NCBI GenBank assembly: GCA_045540695.1
Contig: JAZQHR010000076.1
Span: forward strand, 1-60,839
DNA from: JAZQHR01 sp045540695
GTDB lineage: Bacteria > Bacillota > Clostridia > UMGS1810
DNA length: 60,839 nucleotides
Direction: 5' to 3'
This document shows, piece by piece, positions 25,899 through 34,445 of the stretch. Each line of letters begins with the position of its first letter. Position 1 is the stretch's first letter. The notes below the pieces were generated by a model, which saw nothing but the letters and a program-made list of their open reading frames with translations, made no database searches and was not told where the DNA came from. A program made the position numbers and the translations under genes.

Positions 25899-26507
25899 AT
25901 GAAATATTTTGTAAAAATTATCACGGTATTTATTGTATTATCTATGCTATCTGCATGTACTCCTAAAATACAGATATACCAAACTGCCGTAGAAACACTT
26001 ACAAGAATAGAATCTACATGCAATGAAATTGCTGACGATGTAGAAAAGCTTGATGATGAATATACGACCAAAGCATTTCAACACATTATGAAGGAAATTG
26101 TTGATTATCGTATGCTTCTCGAGAGCAAGCCCAACAAGTCATCGATAGAATCTGCAGTGGTTTCACTTGCGAGATTGGAAAAGGAATTAGGCAGCATAAA
26201 AGTATTATCAAGCGGAATGGATGATTATACTCCTGAACTAAATTTTATTTTTACCAATAATACTGATAAGGTTATTACAGAAATAACTCTTGATAACAAA
26301 AATGGTGAAACGATAAATGCTTTTTCTGGCGAGATGGTTCCCGGAACAAACATTACAATAGTATACCCAATAGAAGATGAAACATGGAATATAACTTCTG
26401 TTATGGATAATGGCGATAAAGTAAGCGGAGAAAACATATCATTATCAACCATAAATGGCATTAAGCTTAACAATACAGATGGAAAATACGAATACACTAC
26501 AAACTAA
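25899..26507 (+). CDS. Lipoprotein of unknown function
   Basis: 202 residues. Signal with lipobox LSAC (Cys about 20). Residues 28-105 are helical and probably coiled; residues 108-200 are beta-rich (FIFTNNTDKVITEITLDNKNGETINAF, ENISLSTINGIKLN), like a small Ig/FN3-type domain. It has its own promoter and terminator. It lies right after the phage-like genes, so it could be cargo or simply a neighbour. Confidence 0.6.
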   Translation: MKYFVKIITVFIVLSMLSACTPKIQIYQTAVETLTRIESTCNEIADDVEKLDDEYTTKAFQHIMKEIVDYRMLLESKPNKSSIESAVVSLARLEKELGSIKVLSSGMDDYTPELNFIFTNNTDKVITEITLDNKNGETINAFSGEMVPGTNITIVYPIEDETWNITSVMDNGDKVSGENISLSTINGIKLNNTDGKYEYTTN

Positions 26508-26517
26508 TAATAATGTT

Positions 26518-26554
26518 AAAATCCCGTAATGTGCATATATTACGGGATTTTTTT
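26518..26554 (+). terminator. Strong terminator after the lipoprotein
   Basis: AAATCCCGTAAT and ATTACGGGATTT pair around a short loop, then a T-run. It separates this unit from the convergent Cthe_2159-like gene. Confidence 0.85.
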
Positions 26555-26585
26555 AAAAATATACTAGCGTAAACTCGCATTATAA

Positions 26586-28427
26586 TTAAAACCTTTTTCG
26601 TTTGTATAATATAACGAAAGCCATTCCAACCGCAAGCACTGATAATGACACTGTAACAACCAGAAACGGATTTGAAACATTGCTTTTGCTTTCCGTTGAC
26701 ATATTTGATGTTCTGTCCATACCATTAGGCGGCATCATATCCATTGGAGGCATTTTCATATTTGGAGGAGTGACGTCATTCTCTTTGCGGTCGCCTTTTT
26801 GTGGCATATATCCATCAAACGGTATAAACTCCCTATTTTGCTGATTATTCATTTTTTCCTTTTCGCCATCTTGCAGCATTGGTGGTCTTTCGCCATCAGG
26901 CATTGTGTTTCCGTCCCACTCAGGCATTTGCGGTCTTTCACCATTTTGTGGCATTCTGCCGCCACCCATACCTCCGGGTCTATCTCCTCCAAATCCTCTA
27001 AATCCACCCATACCGAATCCACTATTTCCAACAGTGGTAACCATCGAGGTTACTTCAATCTCTTCAACATTGTTTCCATTTATATGCAAGCTGTACTTAC
27101 CACCTGTAACAATATTGGGAGAGCTTATACATATCCAACTAAATCGTTTTGGGCTGGCAAATTCGATTACGTTATTTCCGTTTTCATCGAATAAAGATAC
27201 AACCGAATCTTTATCGTAATTTTCCGTTGTTGCTATAACAATGGTATTTTGCGTAGAATTTTCAGATGGAGGTTCTGCCATTCCGGAGCTGCCTGCTATA
27301 GTAATAACACCACCATTTATAGTAAATGTACTGTCAAAGTCCATAGACGAATTACCATTGTTTTCAGGTCCGTACACCTCTACAATACCGCCATTTACTA
27401 TGGTTGCACCATTAGAATCAAGTCCGTCACCGCCTGATTCAATATGTAGCTTTCCGCCATTTATAGTAAGAACGGTATTTGTATGATTTCGCTCATTTCT
27501 CATATCACCGCTACCAGTTGCTGCTGCGTTTATAGCATCGTCACTTGACACGATAGTATGTTCACCGCCGTTTATTACTACGGCATATCCCTCGAAACCT
27601 TCCACGCTTTTTGTCACATTAACTACTCCGCCATTTGCATAAAGTGTTCCCTCTGCGTGAAGAGCATCATCACCTGATGCAAGTTCTATCCCACCGCCGT
27701 CTATGGCTATAAAGCCTTTCTTTTCATCGTTACCTGACTTAACTGCGTCGCCATTTGCATCAACTTTTATATTTCCACCATCAAACACAATATAATCATT
27801 TGAATTTATGCCATCATCAGCTGAGGTTATATTTATATTTCCGCTTGTGATTTTTAGGGCATCATTTCCCTTTATAGCATCAGCATAGTTTGCATTTACA
27901 GTAAGCCAGCCGAGTCCGTTTAGCGTAAGTGTATCCTTGGAATAGATGGCTGCATTAAGCTCTTCATCAAGTCTTGAATCACCATCGGATATGGTGTTTT
28001 TGGTGCTCTCCGCGGTAGAAATAACCACCTTACCTGCGTTATTTACATAAATTGCAGGTGCGTCTGAAGATGTGATATTTGCGTTATTGAGCACAAGTCG
28101 TACTGTCTTATTGTCAGTAGTATCGATATTTATACTTCCATTGTAGTTTCCAGAAAGGACATACGTACCGCCTGACATTATGCTTATATTATCAGAAACT
28201 ATAACATTACCCGATGAATTTGGATTATCAAGATTTATTTTTGTTACGCCAAAAGCATCATCTGTATAAAAATCATCTGCATCAAGCACTGCCTCGTCAC
28301 CTTCTGCGTATGTACGCACACCGACATTTGACACTTCGCTGTTTTTAAGCATACTGCATGTCGCAAGTATAAGTGCAAAAATTACCAGTACAATGGTTAT
28401 AAGGTTTATTTTTTTAGAATCTATCAT
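26586..28427 (-). CDS. Cthe_2159-type carbohydrate-binding beta-helix surface protein
   Basis: 613 residues. Signal anchor at 8-28. Residues about 50-440 carry many short repeats of the INGG/VNGG type (GGIELASGDDALHAEG, GGKLHIESGGDGLDSNG), the parallel beta-helix of the Cthe_2159 family, whose founder binds polygalacturonic acid. Residues about 465-565 are a Gly/Met/Pro-rich linker. A membrane segment (VVTVSLSVLAVGMAFVILY) and a KRKRF tail anchor the C-terminus. Third gene of the VTC-DUF4956 operon. Confidence 0.85.
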   Translation of the reverse strand: MIDSKKINLITIVLVIFALILATCSMLKNSEVSNVGVRTYAEGDEAVLDADDFYTDDAFGVTKINLDNPNSSGNVIVSDNISIMSGGTYVLSGNYNGSINIDTTDNKTVRLVLNNANITSSDAPAIYVNNAGKVVISTAESTKNTISDGDSRLDEELNAAIYSKDTLTLNGLGWLTVNANYADAIKGNDALKITSGNINITSADDGINSNDYIVFDGGNIKVDANGDAVKSGNDEKKGFIAIDGGGIELASGDDALHAEGTLYANGGVVNVTKSVEGFEGYAVVINGGEHTIVSSDDAINAAATGSGDMRNERNHTNTVLTINGGKLHIESGGDGLDSNGATIVNGGIVEVYGPENNGNSSMDFDSTFTINGGVITIAGSSGMAEPPSENSTQNTIVIATTENYDKDSVVSLFDENGNNVIEFASPKRFSWICISSPNIVTGGKYSLHINGNNVEEIEVTSMVTTVGNSGFGMGGFRGFGGDRPGGMGGGRMPQNGERPQMPEWDGNTMPDGERPPMLQDGEKEKMNNQQNREFIPFDGYMPQKGDRKENDVTPPNMKMPPMDMMPPNGMDRTSNMSTESKSNVSNPFLVVTVSLSVLAVGMAFVILYKRKRF

Positions 28428-28445
28428 AATATCATTCCTATTTTA

Positions 28446-29120
28446 TTAAGACATATATTCACCGTTATAGCTTACAAGTACAGCATTATGCACACCATTT
28501 TCTGATGTGAGAGCATTTACAAAATCTGTATCGGCATTTTTCAGACGCACTTCGTATGTAAGCTCTATGCCATTTTTAGAAACTGTCTTTGATTTAAGTA
28601 CACTTTTTTGAGAATTTTCCAAAATTGTGCTGTTTGCCTTATCCTCTGCTGCTTTGTTTTCACAATTTACAACAAGGATATAGAGTATATCGCCTGATTT
28701 TTTAACTGAAAACAATACTATTATCAAGCCGATGAGCACCGATCCAATAACAGCCAGCGGTATAAGTCCTGCACCTGTCACGATGCCTACAGCTATTGCC
28801 CAGAATAAAAACGCGATGTCCATTGGTTCTTTAACTGCCGTTCTAAATCTTACAATAGACAGTGCACCGACCATACCAAGCGACAACACCACGTTTGATG
28901 TTACAGCAATAATAACAAGACTGGTAACCATTGCCATCGCTATAAGAGATACACCAAATGACGCTGAATACATTACACCCTGGTATGTCTTTTTATAAAT
29001 TAAAAATATAAATAATCCGATGATGAACGAAACGCCAAGCGCAAGTGCAACGTCAAGTATTGAAAATGATGAAACATTTTCTAAAAAACTGGATTTAAAA
29101 ATATCATTAAAAGTAGTCAT
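28446..29120 (-). CDS. DUF4956 membrane protein
   Basis: 224 residues. Four or so membrane segments (ALGVSFIIGLFIFLIY, AMAMVTSLVIIAVTSNVVLSLG), the conserved GALSIVRFRTAVKEPMDIAFLFWAIAVGI motif, and a soluble C-terminal domain. The family co-occurs with VTC-type polymerases and CotH/Cthe_2159 proteins. Specific role unknown. It starts 14 bases after the VTC gene. Confidence 0.85.
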   Translation of the reverse strand: MTTFNDIFKSSFLENVSSFSILDVALALGVSFIIGLFIFLIYKKTYQGVMYSASFGVSLIAMAMVTSLVIIAVTSNVVLSLGMVGALSIVRFRTAVKEPMDIAFLFWAIAVGIVTGAGLIPLAVIGSVLIGLIIVLFSVKKSGDILYILVVNCENKAAEDKANSTILENSQKSVLKSKTVSKNGIELTYEVRLKNADTDFVNALTSENGVHNAVLVSYNGEYMS

Positions 29121-29134
29121 AGTTTTTTCCTCAC

Positions 29135-29803
29135 TTAAATTATTCTTGTTGCTGCGTATTTTGAAAAAGCAGCTGATTTTCTCGATTTAATACTCACTGC
29201 ATTTTTTACAATCATTGGAAGAAATTCATCGTATTTCACTTCAAGCACCGAAAAGTTGTAAAGATGTGTGTACACAATGTCAGGACTTAAAAACCCGTAT
29301 ACATTGTTACTTCCACGAATATTTGAATCAAGCGTTACTCTTGTATTTGACACAGCATAAGTAAAGCTCTCTCGTTCATAAGCTACAATGTTTTTAGGCC
29401 GTAAAAGCTGATAGTGCATTTTGGCGTAAAATTCTTTTAAAAGGTCACTATCCTTTGTCAAAAGAAAAGCTATATCGCCGTTAATGATTTTTTCACACTC
29501 TTCAGCATTGATACGTGCCGAAACCTTGTTGCACAATCCGTTTATTTTACTCTTTTTCTCAAGCCGTATAAAAGATGGGTCGTTATTATAATAGCGTATT
29601 CTGAATTTTTCACGTTTGTCAGTTCCGTCTATCTTTTCACGCAGTGCCTTGTCTGAATAATTATCAAAATACAAGCTCTTTATGAGATATTCGCCGTTTT
29701 CATCCGCATACTCGTCAACATTCATAATATGCCTTAGCCTGTTCCTGAGCAATATTTTATCCGCATCGTTTATTTGATGCTTATATTCATGACGCAAATT
29801 CAT
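29135..29803 (-). CDS. VTC-domain (polyphosphate polymerase-like) protein
   Basis: 222 residues of the triphosphate-tunnel-metalloenzyme type. Basic and acidic tunnel residues are in place: LRHEYKHQI, SLYFDNYSDKALREKIDG, KFRIRYYN, IRLEKKSK, and VLEVKYDEFLP near the end. Yeast VTC4 makes polyphosphate from ATP; the bacterial standalone forms are not well characterised. AGGAGG upstream of the ATG. First gene of a three-gene operon. Confidence 0.88.
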   Translation of the reverse strand: MNLRHEYKHQINDADKILLRNRLRHIMNVDEYADENGEYLIKSLYFDNYSDKALREKIDGTDKREKFRIRYYNNDPSFIRLEKKSKINGLCNKVSARINAEECEKIINGDIAFLLTKDSDLLKEFYAKMHYQLLRPKNIVAYERESFTYAVSNTRVTLDSNIRGSNNVYGFLSPDIVYTHLYNFSVLEVKYDEFLPMIVKNAVSIKSRKSAAFSKYAATRII

Positions 29804-29908
29804 ATTTTTACCTCCTGGATGTTTACTTTCTAATTATATCATATAACATCTTTTTAAATTCATAATGAACAAAATGTAAATAAAAGTAAAAAATTTATAA
29901 ACAAATTA

Positions 29909-29936
29909 TGGACAAATCATCGAATTGTGATATACT
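29909..29936 (+). promoter_or_regulatory. Promoter of the stalk-domain gene
   Basis: TGGACA (29909-29914), 16-base spacer, TATACT (29931-29936), about 30 bases before the ATG. The 29804-29966 gap is a divergent promoter region shared with the VTC operon. Confidence 0.55.
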
Positions 29937-29966
29937 GAAGATATAAGGAATAAGGGGGCATATACT

Positions 29967-31352
29967 ATGAAAAAAACTATTCTAACTGCATTTATCGCAC
30001 TAATACTGCTATTTTCATGTATGTTTGCAGTACATGCACAGGATGATACAATCTCTGTTTATGTAAATGAAACAGAGCTAATATGTGATGTAGCACCGTA
30101 TATAGAAAGTGGCAGAACTATGGTGCCTATGCGAGCAATATTTGAAGCACTTGACGCGGTTGTTGAATGGGAAGATGCTACACAGACTATTACTGCAAAC
30201 AAATATGGAAAAGAGATAGTATTGCAGATAGGAAGTCAAACCATGACTGTAAACGGAACCGCACAGACTCTTGACGTGGCGCCTGTAATTATTAACAGCA
30301 GAACGTTTGTACCATTAAGAGCAGTTTCACAGGCACTAAACGCAAGTGTGGAATGGTTTGACTTTGCAAAAAGAGCATATATAAATTCTGCAAACACTTA
30401 TGAAATGGATGTGTTTGTAATGGGAACCATATATGCTGGGTTTAATTACACAAAGGATTTTAGTAGTGATATTGCACCTGATACCAAGATATGCTCTCAC
30501 GGAACTGTAACAGGAGTGCTATCTACAAACGGCTATATATACGCAATTGCTGATAACTTATACTCTCCAAACGAGAAAATAATGATATCTATTTGTGCTG
30601 ATGATATGACTGATTATAATTTGATTTCAAAGCTTCTTTCGGGAAAGACTATATCATTTGCAGGAACATATACAAGCTGTGACGAAACAGGTGATGTTCA
30701 CTCTATGAATTTGAGCCATATTGGTATTTTGCAGCCTGATGATATTATATTTCTTGATCATCATGAGATGATATATCCTGATGTTTCTAATCTTGAAGAA
30801 AAGCTAAAAGCCGAAGCAAAAGTTACTATATACTCTCCGTATAGTGCACCAAGTGTAGTATTCGGAAGTGAGGTTCAGTATTATCTAAGTCAAGGTTGGT
30901 ATTTAGAACCGGTTACTATAATATATGACTATTACGGCAACAAGAGCATTATATACGAATACGAACTTAATTATTATTTAAGTCAAGGTTGGACAACCGA
31001 GCCGGTGCTGATAATATACGATTATCAGGGTAACCCAAGCCGAGTGCTTCAATCGGAAGTACCTTACTATATTAGTCAGGGGTGGTCGACGGTTCCACCT
31101 GTAAAACAAGCAACCATATCAAACACAACTTCTAACACATCAACAACATCAAATTCACCTAGTTCTTCTACGGTTTCGCAATCTGCAAGTTCAAGCGATA
31201 ATGTTGAATACAACGGACGAAACGTATACAGAACGCCAAATGGAAAAAGATATCATTACAGTGCATCATGTGCAGGCAAAAATGCCAGTGCAATTTCACT
31301 TAGCCAAGCCATTTCAAGTGGGCTTACCGGATGCAACTCATGTGTAAATTAA
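29967..31352 (+). CDS. Secreted stalk-domain protein with SQGW repeats and a C-terminal Cys/His motif
   Basis: 461 residues. Signal peptide 1-24. Residues about 28-135 are a duplicated copper-amine-oxidase N-terminal-like domain (RTMVPMRAIFEALDAVVEW, RTFVPLRAVSQALNASVEW). A middle beta-rich domain is unassigned. Residues about 293-375 are three repeats of about 29 residues, SEV-YYLSQGW-EPV-IIYDY-GN. A Ser/Thr/Asn linker leads to YRTPNGKRYHYSASCAGKNA...GCNSCV, a small domain with C-x-x-C and His/Cys residues likely to bind a metal, a module seen at the end of many secreted Firmicutes proteins. Confidence 0.8.
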   Translation: MKKTILTAFIALILLFSCMFAVHAQDDTISVYVNETELICDVAPYIESGRTMVPMRAIFEALDAVVEWEDATQTITANKYGKEIVLQIGSQTMTVNGTAQTLDVAPVIINSRTFVPLRAVSQALNASVEWFDFAKRAYINSANTYEMDVFVMGTIYAGFNYTKDFSSDIAPDTKICSHGTVTGVLSTNGYIYAIADNLYSPNEKIMISICADDMTDYNLISKLLSGKTISFAGTYTSCDETGDVHSMNLSHIGILQPDDIIFLDHHEMIYPDVSNLEEKLKAEAKVTIYSPYSAPSVVFGSEVQYYLSQGWYLEPVTIIYDYYGNKSIIYEYELNYYLSQGWTTEPVLIIYDYQGNPSRVLQSEVPYYISQGWSTVPPVKQATISNTTSNTSTTSNSPSSSTVSQSASSSDNVEYNGRNVYRTPNGKRYHYSASCAGKNASAISLSQAISSGLTGCNSCVN

Positions 31353-31357
31353 AAAAC

Positions 31358-31667
31358 AAAAAGCTTTCTCTAGGGCGCGTTCTCTTAAGGATAAAACGTC
31401 CAAAAACCATTGTTTTGTCGCATAACTTCGTTAAAACCACTTGAAATCCGCCAGGATGTCTTCGTGATTTTGCCTTGTTCTGCATCCAAAACAAAAGTCT
31501 TTTGGATGCAAAGCAGTTTTGAATGTTAGATTTTCATATTTAGACAAAGAACAAAAAGTCCACAATACTGACGTATTGTGGACTTTTTTGATGCAGTATA
31601 AATTGAAAATATAGTTTCAAAACCGATTAATCCCTAAGAGAACGCGCCCTATCGAGAAAGCTTTTTT
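31358..31667. terminator. Bidirectional terminator split by a MITE in its loop
   Basis: AAAAAGCTTTCTC (31358-31370) and GAGAAAGCTTTTT (31654-31666) would make a perfect 13-bp stem with loop TATC if the 277-bp insert and one TA were removed. It lies between two convergent genes. Confidence 0.8.
31373..31649. mobile_element. 277-bp MITE with 20-bp inverted ends and TA duplication
   Basis: Ends GGGCGCGTTCTCTTAAGGAT and ATCCCTAAGAGAACGCGCCC are inverted repeats with one mismatch. TA flanks both sides. Inside are a TGCATCCAAAA/TTTTGGATGCA hairpin and a second terminator-like hairpin (AAGTCCACAATA/TATTGTGGACTT, about 31556-31586). No transposase; the parent element is not in the window. Confidence 0.85.
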
Positions 31668-31675
31668 ATTTCAAT

Positions 31676-32827
31676 TTACTTCCAGCTATATTCTGTATTT
31701 GCTATAGTATCTTTTATTCTTGCATCAAAGTTTTCATACATAAGCAAGTTTATTATATACTCCTTAACCGATACATCATTAAGTGTAAGGTAAGGAATCT
31801 TTTCCTCAAGCTTTATAATGTGATATCCGAACTGACTTTTTACAGGCTTGCTTATCTCACCAACCTCAAGAGAATAAGCTGCTGTTTCAAATTCTGTTAC
31901 CATTTCGCCTTTTTTAAATGTATATCCATTAGGCGAATTTACAGCACCAGGATCTTCACCGTATTCCTTTATAAGCTTATCAAAATCTACGCCTGATTTT
32001 GCTTTTTTGTATACATCGTCTGCAAGTTTTTTTGCTTTTTTCATATCAGTTTCCGAAACTTCCTTACCATTTTCGTCTATTGTCTTTATAAGTATGTGTT
32101 TAGCGCGAAGTCCGTCATAAGCATAGTTTTCTTTATGTGCATCGTAATACTCCTGAAGCTGTGCATCAGTTGGATAGTATACTGCTGATATTGCACCCAT
32201 TACATCGCCCCTTAAAAGATACAAGTAATAGAAATATCTGTATGTATTTTTGGTATAACCATTCTGTTCAAAAAGCTTATTCAGACCATCTTCTCCATAC
32301 TGCTTTAAAGCACTGTTATACCATGAATCAAACTCAGCTGCATGCATATCATCCGAAGCAAGACCATGTTCTTTTGCAAATTTTTCAAGTGCTCTGTTTT
32401 TAAGAAGTTCTTCCTTTGCAGTAGCTAGTATATCGTCCTCTGCATATGTTTCATCTGTACTTATAGTCTTTATGTATGCGTCAAGCTCGCTTTGGTATAT
32501 AGGCTCTCCGTCAAACTTTCCAATAACATCACCTGCAAACACGTTACTTCTGTTAACTGTATTTGGCACTTCACCTATATATGCCGAGCTTGTTGTTTCA
32601 TCCCATGTAACTTCATATCCAAGCTTTTCTGCAATCTCTCTAAGCGGTGCAAAAGTTCTTCCGTTATATAGGAAGTTACTTTCCTCTACCTTATCTCCGT
32701 TTACATAGATAGTAACAAGGTTTTCGTCAACCTCTATGTTTTTCCTGATGGTGTCTGCCAGTACGGGTGCAGATACAACAAGTGCACCTGTGATGACACC
32801 TATTAAGAAAGTCTTAAAATTTTTCAT
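31676..32827 (-). CDS. Secreted parvulin-type peptidyl-prolyl isomerase with stalk domain
   Basis: 383 residues from MKNFKTF, chosen because GGAGAG lies 8 bases upstream. Signal peptide 1-24. A copper-amine-oxidase-like domain (YNGRTFAPLREIAEKLGYEVTWDE) occupies about 35-85, then a SurA/PrsA-like helical region. A PPIC domain lies at about 240-345 (RAKHILIKT, GEDPGAVNSPNGYTF, SQFGYHIIKLEE). It should help fold secreted proteins at the membrane-wall interface. It lacks the lipobox of PrsA. The stalk-foldase fusion is unusual. Confidence 0.85.
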   Translation of the reverse strand: MKNFKTFLIGVITGALVVSAPVLADTIRKNIEVDENLVTIYVNGDKVEESNFLYNGRTFAPLREIAEKLGYEVTWDETTSSAYIGEVPNTVNRSNVFAGDVIGKFDGEPIYQSELDAYIKTISTDETYAEDDILATAKEELLKNRALEKFAKEHGLASDDMHAAEFDSWYNSALKQYGEDGLNKLFEQNGYTKNTYRYFYYLYLLRGDVMGAISAVYYPTDAQLQEYYDAHKENYAYDGLRAKHILIKTIDENGKEVSETDMKKAKKLADDVYKKAKSGVDFDKLIKEYGEDPGAVNSPNGYTFKKGEMVTEFETAAYSLEVGEISKPVKSQFGYHIIKLEEKIPYLTLNDVSVKEYIINLLMYENFDARIKDTIANTEYSWK

Positions 32828-32867
32828 TTGTATTCTCTCCTTTTCTTTGTATATTTCCAATGCCTTC

Positions 32868-32990
32868 CCTGTGCAGGGGAAGGTGGCATCCGCAGGATGA
32901 CGGAAGGGTTGTAGAATTTACAATCCCCTCGCCACTACGTGGCCCTCTCCCCTTTACACAAGGGGAGATTTACCGCCATTGCGGTATCAA
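32868..32990. repeat. Palindromic repeats between foldase and prfB
   Basis: CTTCCCTGTGCAGGGGAAGG, a GGCATCCGCAGGATGACGGA hairpin, and an inverted CCCCTCGCC...AAGGGGAG element. The gap holds no gene. Confidence 0.65.
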
Positions 32991-32995
32991 TAAAA

Positions 32996-34117
32996 TTACT
33001 TTTCTTCAAGTGTACCAAGGCTTGATTTTTTTAGATACTCGTTTATAAATCCGTCAATATCTCCGTCCATTACAGCTGTGATATTACCCATTTCAAAGCC
33101 TGTTCTGTGGTCTTTTACAAGGTTGTACGGATGGAACACGTAAGAACGAATCTGGCTACCCCAGGCAATGTCCTTTTGCACACCTTTAAGGTCTTCTATT
33201 TTTTCCTTGTGTTCGCGTTCCTTAATCTCAACGAGCTTTGATTTAAGCATCTTCATAGCGGTATCACGGTTTTTGTGCTGGCTTCGCTCTGTCTGGCACG
33301 CTACAACTACGCCTGTAGGAATATGTGTAATACGTATAGCCGAGTCGGTCTTGTTGATGTGCTGACCGCCCGCACCCGATGCTCTGAATGTGTCAACCTT
33401 TAAATCGTCAGGGTTAATGTCTATCTCAATATCGTCGTCTATTTCAGGCATAATTTCTGCCGATGCAAATGATGTATGACGTCTGCCTGATGCGTCAAAA
33501 GGTGAAATACGAACAAGTCTGTGTACACCCTTTTCGCTTCTTAGATAACCATACGCGTTAAGACCTGATATAAGGATAGTAACACTCTTAACACCCGCTT
33601 CATCACCAGGAAGATGGTCAAGAGTTTCCACTGCAAAGTTTCTTCTCTCAGCCCAACGGGTAAACATACGAAGAAGCATTTCTGTCCAGTCCTGAGCCTC
33701 TGTACCACCAGCACCTGCATGAAGTGTTAAGATAGCGTTATTTTTGTCATACGGACCTGATAGAAGTGTTTCAAGTGTCATATTGTCCACTGTTTCGCGA
33801 ATGTTCTTAACTGTTTCTTTTATCTCAGGAAGATAGTCCATATCTTCGGCTTCGTTTGCCATATCGATAAGTACCAAGGTATCTTCATAAGACTCGTTTA
33901 ATTTGTCATAATTTTCAATCTTGGATTTATACGACTTTGACTGTTGAAGTATTTTCTGACTGTTTTCCATATCGTCCCAAAATCCGTCAGCAAGTGTAAG
34001 CTTTTCAAGCTCTGCCACTTTTTCAATAGCACCTGCAATGTCAAGTGAATATTTAAGCTCCAATATGCCATCATGCATACTTGTCAGCTCAAGTTTTAAT
34101 TCATCATATTCTAGCAT
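32996..34117 (-). CDS. prfB: Peptide chain release factor 2
   Basis: 373 residues. Reads UGA/UAA: the SPF anticodon-like tripeptide (RISPFDASGRRH) and the catalytic GGQ (GAGGQHINKTDSA) are present. The ORF is continuous. At the usual programmed-frameshift site the DNA reads CTTGAC (Leu-Asp), not CTTTGAC, so autoregulatory +1 frameshifting is absent. AAAGGATG upstream. Follows secA, a common order in Firmicutes. Confidence 0.96.
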   Translation of the reverse strand: MLEYDELKLELTSMHDGILELKYSLDIAGAIEKVAELEKLTLADGFWDDMENSQKILQQSKSYKSKIENYDKLNESYEDTLVLIDMANEAEDMDYLPEIKETVKNIRETVDNMTLETLLSGPYDKNNAILTLHAGAGGTEAQDWTEMLLRMFTRWAERRNFAVETLDHLPGDEAGVKSVTILISGLNAYGYLRSEKGVHRLVRISPFDASGRRHTSFASAEIMPEIDDDIEIDINPDDLKVDTFRASGAGGQHINKTDSAIRITHIPTGVVVACQTERSQHKNRDTAMKMLKSKLVEIKEREHKEKIEDLKGVQKDIAWGSQIRSYVFHPYNLVKDHRTGFEMGNITAVMDGDIDGFINEYLKKSSLGTLEEK

Positions 34118-34226
34118 TTATGTCATCCTTTCTGTAGGTGGTTTGTTAAAAATATATAAAACGTCTTAAACGTTGTCTATCATCGGTGTTTTTCTAGTTA
34201 CTAAATTTTTCTTCGATAATTATTTT

Positions 34227-34290
34227 TTACGTCAGGGACGCCTTCAGCTGCGTCCCTTTTCGGAACGACACATTGGTCGTTCCCTACGCT
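34227..34290. repeat. Short palindromes downstream of secA
   Basis: AGGGACGCCTTCAGCTGCGTC and GGAACGACACATTGGTCGTT, both members of window-wide palindrome types. Confidence 0.65.
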
Positions 34291-34296
34291 ACGATA

Positions 34297-34416
34297 TCAT
34301 TAACACTTCTGTGGTTTCGTGTCCGAGTGTCCCGGCCGGTAGGGGTCCGGGGCGAATCGGAACGCCCCGGCACTTTTCGGGCATTTTGGCGGTCAAAATT
34401 CCCCCGCCGGAGGCAA
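34297..34416 (+). repeat. GC-rich structured dispersed element, copy 1
   Basis: About 120 bp starting ATTAACACTTCTGTGGTTTC and ending CCCCGCCGGAGGCAA, much GC-richer than its surroundings, with several inner hairpins (GTCCGGGGC/GCCCCGGC). A second copy with the same two ends lies at 45081-45200. The interior differs but keeps pairing blocks, like a structured RNA or a mobile repeat. Confidence 0.6.
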
Positions 34417-34445
34417 ACTTAATACAATTTTAATTAAAATTGTTA

